Source: an uncultured Lachnospiraceae bacterium (GTDB taxonomy: Bacteria > Bacillota > Clostridia > Lachnospirales > Lachnospiraceae). Taken from it: DNA of 22,236 bases. Numbering within the stretch: the first letter of the stretch is position 1; each line of letters begins with the position of its first letter. Shown one piece after another: positions 16,263 to 22,236 of this stretch. A model generated the notes under the pieces. The model was not told the DNA's origin and did no database searches. It worked only from the letters and a program-made list of their open reading frames with translations. Both the position numbers and the translations under genes were made by a program. The DNA is taken from positions 1-22,236 of the forward strand of contig CACZOG010000257.1 in assembly GCA_902782715.1 (NCBI GenBank). Direction: 5' to 3'.

Positions 16263-16715
16263 ATGGATGAAATTGCTTTAAGCGTTGAAGTTATACAGTA
16301 CGTTAAAATTAAGATCGGAGATGAGTATTTCGGGATAGACATCAAATATGTTGACAATATCGTAAGAATGCAGCATATCACAAGAGTTCCGAAATCTCCT
16401 GATTATATAAAAGGGGTTATCAATTTAAGAGGAGAAGTTATTCCCGTATTTTCATTAAGACTTAAAATGGGTCTTGAAGAGATTGAGGAGAATAAATACT
16501 TCAGAATCATTATTTTGAAATATGAGGGAGAATCTGTCGGTATTATCGTCGATGAAGTTAAAGAGGTGGTTAATATTTCATCGGATGCCGTTGAGAAGGT
16601 TTATCACAATTCGGCCGAAGGATATCAGAATTTCTTATCCGGCGTAGGCAAAACGGAGTGTGGTCTTATCTCTCTTCTGGACATCAATGAAGTATTGAGT
16701 GACAAAGTACTTTAA
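16263..16715 (+). CDS. cheW: Chemotaxis coupling protein CheW
   Basis: A 150-residue single CheW domain that links receptors to CheA. The signature is clear: YFGIDIKYVDNIVR, then GVINLRGEVIPV at 51-62 and IGIIVDEVKEV-type sequence near 92-102. It starts 12 bases after cheA, with GGAGGGG upstream. Length is typical for CheW and no receiver is fused, so it is not CheV. Confidence 0.96.
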   Translation: MDEIALSVEVIQYVKIKIGDEYFGIDIKYVDNIVRMQHITRVPKSPDYIKGVINLRGEVIPVFSLRLKMGLEEIEENKYFRIIILKYEGESVGIIVDEVKEVVNISSDAVEKVYHNSAEGYQNFLSGVGKTECGLISLLDINEVLSDKVL

Positions 16716-16725
16716 GAGGTAAATT

Positions 16726-17331
16726 ATGGCAAGAATTAATTTAAACGAAGACGACAGTGTTTATTTCGATGTTCTTAAGGAACTCGGAAACATCGGGTGC
16801 GGAAATGCAACGACCGCACTTGCTCATATGCTTAACCGAAAGGTTGACATGTCGGTTCCGCATGTAAGACTTTTGGATTTCAAAGAAGTAGGCAGCATTC
16901 TTGGCGGAGAAGAACAGATCATGGCCGGGGTATATTTAATGGTTGAGGGTGACATTACCGGTTCTATTATGTTTCTTTTGGAGAAGGATTCCGCCAAAAA
17001 TCTTATTTCGTTACTTATGGGAATGCCCGCTTCCGAAGGTGAGTTAAACGAGATCGAACAATCAGCTTTAAAAGAGATCGGAAACATCATTACAGCTTCT
17101 TATCTCAACTCGCTTTCGACGCTTACCAATCTTTCAATCTATCCGTCGGTTCCCGCATTAAGCATCGACATGGCAGGTGCCATACTTTCGGTTCCCGCAA
17201 TTGAGTTCGGTCTTATAGGCGACAGGATATTATTGATCGAAAACCAGTTCTCGGAAGGGTTGAACGGGTATTTTATCCTTGTTCCCGATCTTGAAAGTTA
17301 TGATAAGATTTTCGCTTCAATAGGCATGTAG
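16726..17331 (+). CDS. cheC: CheY-P phosphatase CheC
   Basis: A 201-residue CheC phosphatase. Both active-site motifs of the D/S-x3-E-x2-N-x22-P type are complete: Asp15/Glu19/Asn22/Pro45 and Ser113/Glu117/Asn120/Pro143. It should remove phosphate from CheY-P and form a heterodimer with CheD, whose gene follows 19 bases later. In Bacillus this pairing adjusts receptor activity in response to CheY-P. It shares its fold with the N-terminal part of FliY in the same locus, but has no FliN domain and no CheY-docking peptide. Confidence 0.96.
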   Translation: MARINLNEDDSVYFDVLKELGNIGCGNATTALAHMLNRKVDMSVPHVRLLDFKEVGSILGGEEQIMAGVYLMVEGDITGSIMFLLEKDSAKNLISLLMGMPASEGELNEIEQSALKEIGNIITASYLNSLSTLTNLSIYPSVPALSIDMAGAILSVPAIEFGLIGDRILLIENQFSEGLNGYFILVPDLESYDKIFASIGM

Positions 17332-17350
17332 TGTAGGAGAATTAAAATAA

Positions 17351-17836
17351 ATGTCGGAAATAATTAAGGTTGGAATGGCGGACCTTAAGATCTGCAAAGC
17401 TCCGGATGCCGTTACAACACTGGGCCTCGGTTCATGTGTGGGTGTAGCGGTAAGGGATCCGGTTTTAAAAATCGGCGGACTTGCACATGTTATGCTTCCG
17501 GATTCAACCAGAATCAAAAACAATACAAATATATATAAATTTGCCGACACCGGAATTGATGAACTTGTAAGATTATTGCTTAAAGAAGGTGCTTCAAAAC
17601 AGAGACTCGTTGCTAAAATAGCAGGCGGTGCTCAGATGTTCTCTTTCCAGAATAAATCAGATATGGTAAGAGTCGGCGAGCAGAATGTAATTGCATCTAA
17701 GAAGAAACTTGAAGAATTGGGCATCCCTATTCTTGCTGAAGATACGGGCTCAAATTACGGCCGTACCGTTATCTTTTATCCTGAAAACGGTGATTTTTAC
17801 ATACGTGCGGTCGGCAAGGACGAGAAGGTGATATAA
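17351..17836 (+). CDS. cheD: Chemoreceptor glutamine deamidase CheD
   Basis: A 161-residue CheD. The catalytic triad is recognisable by spacing against Thermotoga CheD: Thr23, Cys29 in LGLGSCVGV and His46 in LAHVMLPDS. It deamidates selected receptor glutamines and binds CheC. A ribosome binding site AGGAGA lies 10 bases before the ATG. Length is typical. The stop codon directly abuts the ATG of the next small gene. Confidence 0.96.
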   Translation: MSEIIKVGMADLKICKAPDAVTTLGLGSCVGVAVRDPVLKIGGLAHVMLPDSTRIKNNTNIYKFADTGIDELVRLLLKEGASKQRLVAKIAGGAQMFSFQNKSDMVRVGEQNVIASKKKLEELGIPILAEDTGSNYGRTVIFYPENGDFYIRAVGKDEKVI

Positions 17837-18085
17837 ATGAAAATGAAGAAGATAAGACTCCTTCCTGCATTTATCACGCTTTTGGCCGGTGCCATAGCAA
17901 GCATTACGCTTTATGTGACAGATCAGGATTTGATTACAACATTGCTTGTTCTTTTTATAGTTTTGTTTGTTTTTTATTTTCTCGGTGTACTTGCGATGAA
18001 AATAATCATGGATTTTATGAACAGGAAAGAGCCGGAAACACCTGTTTCCGAAGAAGGAGAAGTTTTAGAGAAAGAAAATTCGTGA
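17837..18085 (+). CDS. Small two-helix membrane protein of unknown function
   Basis: An 82-residue protein I do not recognise. It has a basic start (MKMKKIR), two hydrophobic helices (about 8-27 and 31-54) with a short DQD turn, and an acidic tail rich in Glu (about 62-82). Both ends would therefore face the cytoplasm. AAGGTG lies 6 bases before the ATG, which directly follows the cheD stop codon, and sigD starts 12 bases after its own stop. Codon use matches the neighbours, so it looks like a real gene. B. subtilis has no gene here as far as I recall. A link to flagellar export or to the SwrB-like protein is possible but speculative. Confidence 0.75.
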   Translation: MKMKKIRLLPAFITLLAGAIASITLYVTDQDLITTLLVLFIVLFVFYFLGVLAMKIIMDFMNRKEPETPVSEEGEVLEKENS

Positions 18086-18097
18086 GATTTGGGGTAA

Positions 18098-18868
18098 ATG
18101 GGAATGGATGAATTGACTAAGAAAAAATTATGGGATGATTACAGAAGATTGAATTCTGATGCAGCCAGAGAAAAGCTTATTTTGGAATACATTCCTCTGG
18201 TTAAAGTTGTTGCGGGAAGACTCAGCATGTATCTCGGATACAGTGTTGAGTACGAAGATCTCTGCAGCTACGGAATTTTCGGTCTTATTGATGCCATTGA
18301 TAAATTCGATAAGGAAAAAGACGTTAAATTCGAAACATATGCTTCGCTTCGTATAAGAGGTGCGATCCTCGATCAGATAAGAAAACTTGACTGGATCCCA
18401 AGAACCGTAAGACAGCGCCAGCGTCAGCTTGATTCGGCCATGCGTGAACTTGAGAACGAACTCGGAAGACCGGGAACGGATGCCGAAATAGCGGTTAAGG
18501 TAGGGATCAGCGAAGACGAATTAAATGACTGGCAGAATCAGTGCAAAGTCAGTAACGTGGTTTCCTTAAACGAATATCTTGATACGGGTGCTGATATTTC
18601 CAATGAATCCGCAGGTGCAAGCAGACATTTCGATTCCCCCGAAAATGCTTTTCTTAAAGATGAGCTTAAGGGTAAGCTGATCGATGCACTCGAACTTCTT
18701 ACTGAGAAAGAAAAAAGTGTTGTTGTTCTTTATTACTATGAAGAGCTTACGCTCAAAGAGATCAGTAACGTACTTGAAGTATCGGAGAGCCGTGTTTCAC
18801 AGCTTCATACCAAAGCTTTAAATAAAATGAAAGGTGTTCTCGGTAAATATACCATGGTTTTTGAATGA
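18098..18868 (+). CDS. sigD: Flagellar sigma factor SigD (FliA, sigma-28)
   Basis: A 256-residue alternative sigma factor that directs late flagellar, chemotaxis and autolysin genes. Region 2 carries YEDLCSYGIFGLIDAIDKFD and KFETYASLRIRGAILDQIRKLDWIPR, the typical FliA/SigD form. Region 3 follows, then region 4 (about 200-250) with ELTLKEISNVLEVSESRVSQLHTKAL as the DNA-binding helix-turn-helix. The start could be ATG 18098 or ATG 18104; the GGGGT ribosome site (18091-18095) fits 18104 better by spacing, which would remove two residues. No FlgM anti-sigma gene is in the window. Confidence 0.96.
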   Translation: MGMDELTKKKLWDDYRRLNSDAAREKLILEYIPLVKVVAGRLSMYLGYSVEYEDLCSYGIFGLIDAIDKFDKEKDVKFETYASLRIRGAILDQIRKLDWIPRTVRQRQRQLDSAMRELENELGRPGTDAEIAVKVGISEDELNDWQNQCKVSNVVSLNEYLDTGADISNESAGASRHFDSPENAFLKDELKGKLIDALELLTEKEKSVVVLYYYEELTLKEISNVLEVSESRVSQLHTKALNKMKGVLGKYTMVFE

Positions 18869-18883
18869 TCTTGAGGATTAATT

Positions 18884-20470
18884 ATGAACGCTTATTTTCA
18901 ACTTGAATTAACCCCCGAAGGCTCAAACCTTCTTGTTTACAAAGAAACAGAAGGCGGAGTCGGCATTAATTTGAATGAACTTGCAGAATACCTTACGAAA
19001 AAGGGATTTGAATTTGATATCGCTTCTCTTAACAAACAGATCATGCGTATTCCCGATAAAGGTCGCATTAAGCTTGATGATGTTAAAAGATATCCTGAAA
19101 GAGAAATGATCTCTGTTAAGATCTCTCCCAATAAAATGGAAGCGGTCTGCAGATTTTATCCTCCGAGTGTCGGCGGCAGCTTTTTAAGCCGCGAGGATAT
19201 TGTGAGCGACCTTAATTCCGCTACCGTAACATACGGTATCGATACGAATGCGATTGATAAATATCTTGCAAAAAGACAGTACTGCACAGATATGGTTTTA
19301 GCACGCGGTAAGGAAGTAAGACACGGACAGGATGCCTCTATAGAATATTTCTTTAATACCGATCTGAGAGCAAAACCTACGCTCAAAGAAGACGGTTCGG
19401 TTGATTTCTTTAACCTTAACACAGTCAATCACATAAAAGAAGGCGATCTTCTTGCAAGACTTACCAGAGAAGATCCCGGTGAAAACGGAATAGATGTTAC
19501 GAATGATTTAGTAAAGCCCAGAGATGTTAAAAAGCTTATGCTTAAATTCGGTCGTAATGTCAGATTAAGCGAAGATAAAAATGAGGCTTATTCCGAAGTT
19601 TCCGGACATGTAATGCTTGTTGAGGATAAGATCTTTGTATCAAATGTTTTTGAAGTTGAAAATGTTGATGCTTCCACAGGCGATATAAACTATGACGGTT
19701 CCGTAAAAATAAACGGAAACGTTAATTCCAATTTTACGGTTATCGCTACCGGCAATATTGAGATAGCCGGTGTAGTGGAAGGTGCCAAAGTTAAGGCCGG
19801 CGGTAATATTACCATTGCCCGAGGCATAAACGGAATGGGTAAGGGCGACATCAGTGCGGAAGGAAACATTATTGCCAAATTTATTGAAAATGCAAAGGTT
19901 ACTTCCGGCGGTTATATCCAGGCTGAAGCGATCATGCATTCAACTGTTTCCGCAAGAACTGAAGTCATAGTTGACGGTAAGAAAGGAAATATTACAGGCA
20001 GCTTCGTTTCCGCAAGAGACATGGTTACCGTTAAGAACCTCGGTTCGCAGATGGGTTCGGATACCATAGTTCAGCTTGGCATCGATCCCACATTAAAACA
20101 GAGAATGGATTTCCTTCAGAAAGAACTTGAGAGTATTTCCAAGAATCTTTCTCAGATGCTTCCCGTTATAGATGCTTTCAAACAGAAGATCGCGAAAGGA
20201 GTTAAAATGACTCCCGATACGATCGCTAATATTAAGAGTATGACAGAAGCTTCTTCGGCTCTTTTAAAGAAGAGAACGGAGTATTCGGAAGAACTTGATG
20301 ATATCAAGGATTCTCTTTTAAGCGAATGTACCGCGCAGGTTATCGTTAAGGATACCGTTTTTGCGGGTACAAGAATATGCGTTAATGATATTCAGATGAC
20401 ATTAAAGAGCGACTACAGATATTGCCGTTTCATGAAAGAAAGAGGCGATATCAAAATGTCCGGTCTGTAA
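18884..20470 (+). CDS. FapA-family (DUF342) beta-helix protein
   Basis: A 528-residue DUF342/FapA-like protein. An N-terminal region (about 1-85) precedes the DUF342 core (about 90-260), which includes GKEVRHGQDASIEY and the LARLTREDPGENGIDVTN motif. A glycine-rich right-handed beta-helix follows (about 262-375), with turns such as VKAGGNITIARG and ISAEGNIIAKF. A coiled coil (about 405-475) and a short beta tail end it. FapA proteins form polymers at membranes in other bacteria, and the family is often found beside motility and signalling genes. Its exact role here is unknown. The place directly after sigD and before the SwrB-like gene suggests a motility function. An AGGA site precedes the ATG. 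Confidence 0.85.
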   Translation: MNAYFQLELTPEGSNLLVYKETEGGVGINLNELAEYLTKKGFEFDIASLNKQIMRIPDKGRIKLDDVKRYPEREMISVKISPNKMEAVCRFYPPSVGGSFLSREDIVSDLNSATVTYGIDTNAIDKYLAKRQYCTDMVLARGKEVRHGQDASIEYFFNTDLRAKPTLKEDGSVDFFNLNTVNHIKEGDLLARLTREDPGENGIDVTNDLVKPRDVKKLMLKFGRNVRLSEDKNEAYSEVSGHVMLVEDKIFVSNVFEVENVDASTGDINYDGSVKINGNVNSNFTVIATGNIEIAGVVEGAKVKAGGNITIARGINGMGKGDISAEGNIIAKFIENAKVTSGGYIQAEAIMHSTVSARTEVIVDGKKGNITGSFVSARDMVTVKNLGSQMGSDTIVQLGIDPTLKQRMDFLQKELESISKNLSQMLPVIDAFKQKIAKGVKMTPDTIANIKSMTEASSALLKKRTEYSEELDDIKDSLLSECTAQVIVKDTVFAGTRICVNDIQMTLKSDYRYCRFMKERGDIKMSGL

Positions 20471-20481
20471 TTGGAGATGAA

Positions 20482-21240
20482 ATGACAGTACTTGAAATTG
20501 TTTTACTTATTATAGGAATATTATGTATTATCGCGGGTATTTTTATACCTGAACAGTCCAAGAAAAAGACTAGCTGGGAGGAGAGGAAAGAATCTTCCCG
20601 CATTCGCGAGCTTATTGATGAAGAATTCGAGCAGTATAAAACAACGATCAGACTTTCGCTTGACGAGGAAGTTAAAGATTCCATCGAAAAAGCAGAAAGA
20701 GGACTTGAAAGAATCTCGAACGAAAAGATCATGGCCGTTAACGAATACGGAGATACGGTTCTAAAAGATATCAATAAGAATCATGACGAAGCGGTTTTTC
20801 TTTATGAAATGCTTAACGAAAAGCATGATGATATCATTAAAAGCCAGGCGAGCCTTGAGAACACTTCCAAAGAAGTAAAAGATACTCTTAAGGCCATTGA
20901 GAAATCCAAAGAAGAAGCCAATGCCGATTTCGAGAAAAAGGGAAGCGAATTCCTTAATCAGCTTGAACAGAAAGAAAACGAGATCGAACTTGAAAGAAAC
21001 AAGTTAAGTGCTCTTGAAGAAGAATTCAACAAAAACAGAAAGTTGATGAGTTCGCAGGAGAACAGGAAGCCTGTAAAGAAAACAGTCAAGAGAACACCAG
21101 ATTCACCTGCTTTGGGCGGCAACCGCAACGAAGAGATATTAAGACTCTACAAAGAAGGAAAGAGTAATGTTGCGATCGCAAAAGAGCTCGGCATAGGTGT
21201 CGGTGAAGTAAAACTTGTAATTGATTTAGCGAGAATGTAA
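20482..21240 (+). CDS. SwrB-like membrane-anchored coiled-coil protein with C-terminal helix-turn-helix
   Basis: A 252-residue protein with an N-terminal transmembrane helix (about 3-22), a long charged coiled coil (about 33-205), and a C-terminal segment (about 213-250) reading EEILRLYKEGKSNVAIAKELGIG then VGEVKLVIDL, which looks like a helix-turn-helix. The start at 20482 is preferred to an upstream in-frame ATG (20422) inside the previous gene, because TTGGAG lies 5 bases before it. The anchor, coiled coil and C-terminal helix pair, and the place between sigD and rpsB, match SwrB (YlxL) of B. subtilis, which activates flagellar export. It is longer than SwrB as I recall it (about 167 residues). 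Homology is inferred from architecture and position. Confidence 0.75.
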   Translation: MTVLEIVLLIIGILCIIAGIFIPEQSKKKTSWEERKESSRIRELIDEEFEQYKTTIRLSLDEEVKDSIEKAERGLERISNEKIMAVNEYGDTVLKDINKNHDEAVFLYEMLNEKHDDIIKSQASLENTSKEVKDTLKAIEKSKEEANADFEKKGSEFLNQLEQKENEIELERNKLSALEEEFNKNRKLMSSQENRKPVKKTVKRTPDSPALGGNRNEEILRLYKEGKSNVAIAKELGIGVGEVKLVIDLARM

Positions 21241-21251
21241 AGAGAGATAAT

Positions 21252-21998
21252 ATGAAACTTAAATCTTATCTAAAAGGAATCGGAATCGGTTTTGTTTTGG
21301 CATCCGTAATTCTGATCTTAGCGGGTAATTCGAATAAACCGATGTCCGATGCGGATGTCATTAAAAGAGCAAAAGAGCTTGGAATGATCGAAAGCACAAC
21401 GATAGGCAAGCCCTATGTTAATGACGGAAGCGAACAGAACACGGAAACATCGGACAATAAGCAGGATGTTAATGAGGATGCATCTGTAAAAGATAACGTA
21501 AATACGGATAACGTTTCAGATGCTGCAAATAATTCGAATGAATCTTTAAAAAACAATGATAATACGTATACTTCAGATTCATCTAACAGTGATGTGAGCA
21601 ATGTGGTTGCTTCCGATGATACTGATGATTCGACAGTAACGGATACTTCAAATGCTTCCGATAAGGCGGATGCTTCAGGTAATGACGATACAAACAGCAC
21701 TGATGCATCGAACACAACTGCTTCAGATTCGGATGCCGATTCTCATGATACAGATAATAAACCTGCATATACCGTAGTAAGAGTTATAGTTACCATATCG
21801 TCGGGCGAGAGCTCGGAATCTGTATCAAGATCGATAGTAGAGGCAGGCCTTGCCGATGATGAGATCGAATTCAACAAATACCTTTGTGAAAACGGATACG
21901 ATAAGAGATTAAGAGTAGGTACCTACGAAATCCCCTTAGATGCTGATTTTGAAACGGTTTCGAAGTATTTATGCGGTATGATAAGTGAAGATAACTGA
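21252..21998 (+). CDS. Membrane protein with Ser/Asp-rich linker and MltG-like C-terminal domain
   Basis: A 248-residue protein with one N-terminal transmembrane helix (about 8-25), a short segment MSDADVIKRAKELGM (31-45), a low-complexity linker of Ser, Asp, Asn, Thr and Ala (about 57-171), and a compact C-terminal domain (about 172-246). That domain resembles the first, LysM-like part of MltG (YceG): VIVTISSGESSESVSRSIVEAGL then LRVGTYEIP. The catalytic transglycosylase domain of MltG (whole protein about 350 residues) is missing, so no lytic activity is expected. A wall-binding protein anchored in the membrane is a reasonable guess. Weak ribosome binding site AGAGAGA. It is the last gene before the terminator. 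Confidence 0.75.
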   Translation: MKLKSYLKGIGIGFVLASVILILAGNSNKPMSDADVIKRAKELGMIESTTIGKPYVNDGSEQNTETSDNKQDVNEDASVKDNVNTDNVSDAANNSNESLKNNDNTYTSDSSNSDVSNVVASDDTDDSTVTDTSNASDKADASGNDDTNSTDASNTTASDSDADSHDTDNKPAYTVVRVIVTISSGESSESVSRSIVEAGLADDEIEFNKYLCENGYDKRLRVGTYEIPLDADFETVSKYLCGMISEDN

Positions 21999-22030
21999 TA
22001 ATATAAAGAAGTGTAATATCAAATGTCCTA

Positions 22031-22055
22031 AAAACCCCTTGCGCAAAGGGGTTTT
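22031..22055 (+). terminator. Symmetrical intrinsic terminator ending the che-sigD unit
   Basis: AAAACCCCTT (22031-22040) pairs perfectly with AAGGGGTTTT (22046-22055) around a GCGCA loop. T-rich sequence follows (TTTTATTAT) and A-rich sequence precedes it, so it could work in both directions. It lies 33 bases after the MltG-like gene and just upstream of the rpsB promoter. Confidence 0.88.
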
Positions 22056-22068
22056 ATTATGCTATAAT
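22039..22068 (+). promoter_or_regulatory. rpsB promoter with extended -10, overlapping the terminator
   Basis: TATAAT at 22063-22068 is preceded by TGC (22060-22062), making an extended -10. A partial -35 (TTGCGC, 22039-22044, 18-base spacer) falls in the loop side of the preceding terminator. Transcription would begin near 22075, giving a leader of roughly 100 bases before rpsB. Confidence 0.7.
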
Positions 22069-22074
22069 GCTTTC

Positions 22075-22177
22075 GTTGCGCTATAAAAACACACGCATGC
22101 GGTTTATGAGGATTGGTGCCCAACGGGTTTCCCTCGATTTTGAAGCATGCGGAGGAAAAACCAAGGAGGAAAATTAA
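22075..22177 (+). promoter_or_regulatory. Structured rpsB leader RNA, possible S2 autoregulatory site
   Basis: CGCATGC (22094-22100) pairs with GCATGCG (22145-22151), closing a domain of about 44 bases. Inside it GAGG (22109-22112) can pair with CCTC (22132-22135), and TTGG with CCAA can form a small hairpin. A GGAGG-like sequence (22151-22155) lies at the 3' edge of the closing stem, before the true ribosome site AAGGAGG (22163-22169). Many ribosomal protein operons control themselves through such leaders. That this one binds S2 is inferred from position and folding only. Confidence 0.5.
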
Positions 22178-22236
22178 ATGAGCGTTATTTCAATGAAACA
22201 GTTACTCGAGGCAGGTGTGCACTTTGGACACCAGAC
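22178..22236 (+). CDS. rpsB: 30S ribosomal protein S2 (5' end only)
   Basis: The first 19 codons are present: MSVISMKQLLEAGVHFGHQ, the well-known start of bacterial S2 proteins. AAGGAGG lies 8 bases before the ATG. The gene runs off the window. In B. subtilis rpsB and tsf also follow swrB at the end of the fla/che operon, so tsf is expected next here. It has its own promoter and leader and is separated from the motility genes by a terminator. Confidence 0.95.
   Translation, partial: MSVISMKQLLEAGVHFGHQ

Noticed and set aside
20422..20481. Upstream start that would overlap the DUF342 gene and add 20 residues to the SwrB-like protein
   Set aside because: The added residues are the DUF342 coding sequence read in another frame, and a suitable ribosome site lies just before ATG 20482.
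1..22236. Defence system, CRISPR array, mobile element or biosynthetic cluster
   Set aside because: Every gene but the small membrane, DUF342, SwrB-like and MltG-like ones is a known flagellar, chemotaxis or ribosomal gene, and I saw no transposase, integrase, spaced repeats or sharp change in base composition.

Overview
This window is most of a large flagellar and chemotaxis (fla/che) locus. It runs left to right on the + strand and ends at the first codons of rpsB. The organism looks like a motile Gram-positive member of the Clostridia, probably Lachnospiraceae (Butyrivibrio or Roseburia relatives), but the family is inferred. The reasons are the Bacillota-type gene order, FliY in place of a short FliN, CheC and CheD, strong GGAGG ribosome binding sites, frequent AGA and AAA codons, several TTG or GTG starts, and moderate to low GC. 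No lineage marker gene is present to settle it.

Layout. Unit 1 (about 15-13393): flbD(swrD)-motA-motB-fliL-fliM-fliY-cheY-fliO-fliP-fliQ-fliR-flhB-flhA-flhF-flhG-PilZ gene. The genes are packed, many overlap or nearly touch, and the unit ends in a strong intrinsic terminator at 13415-13450. A 203-base gap then holds a promoter (extended -10 at 13558-13566). Unit 2 (13597-21998): cheB (methylesterase domain only)-cheA-cheW-cheC-cheD-small membrane protein-sigD-fapA-like DUF342 gene-swrB-like gene-MltG-like membrane protein. It ends in a symmetrical terminator at 22031-22055. A new promoter and a structured leader precede rpsB, which runs off the window.

How the genes work together. MotA and MotB form the stator; FlbD/SwrD and FliL support it. 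FliM and FliY make the switch, and both carry the CheY-P docking peptide. FliO, P, Q, R, FlhB and FlhA form the export gate. FlhF and FlhG set basal body number and position. The PilZ protein is a likely c-di-GMP-responsive brake. CheA, CheW and CheY signal; FliY and CheC are CheY-P phosphatases with all four active-site motifs intact; CheD is a receptor deamidase and CheC partner; CheB is a receptor methylesterase. SigD drives late genes.

The order matches my recollection of the Bacillus subtilis fla/che operon (swrD, fliL-M-Y-cheY-fliZ-P-Q-R-flhB-A-F-G-cheB-A-W-C-D-sigD-swrB, then rpsB). The differences are: motAB inserted after swrD, a PilZ gene plus terminator and promoter between flhG and cheB, a CheB without its receiver domain, and three extra genes (82-aa membrane protein, DUF342 protein, MltG-like protein) around sigD and swrB. 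I see no wholly new system. The points most worth checking are the receiver-less CheB, the SwrB-like and 82-aa membrane proteins, the PilZ gene coupled to flhG, and possible RNA control at fliM and rpsB. No tRNA, rRNA, CRISPR array, insertion sequence or prophage is visible, and no stretch over 300 bases lacks a gene.
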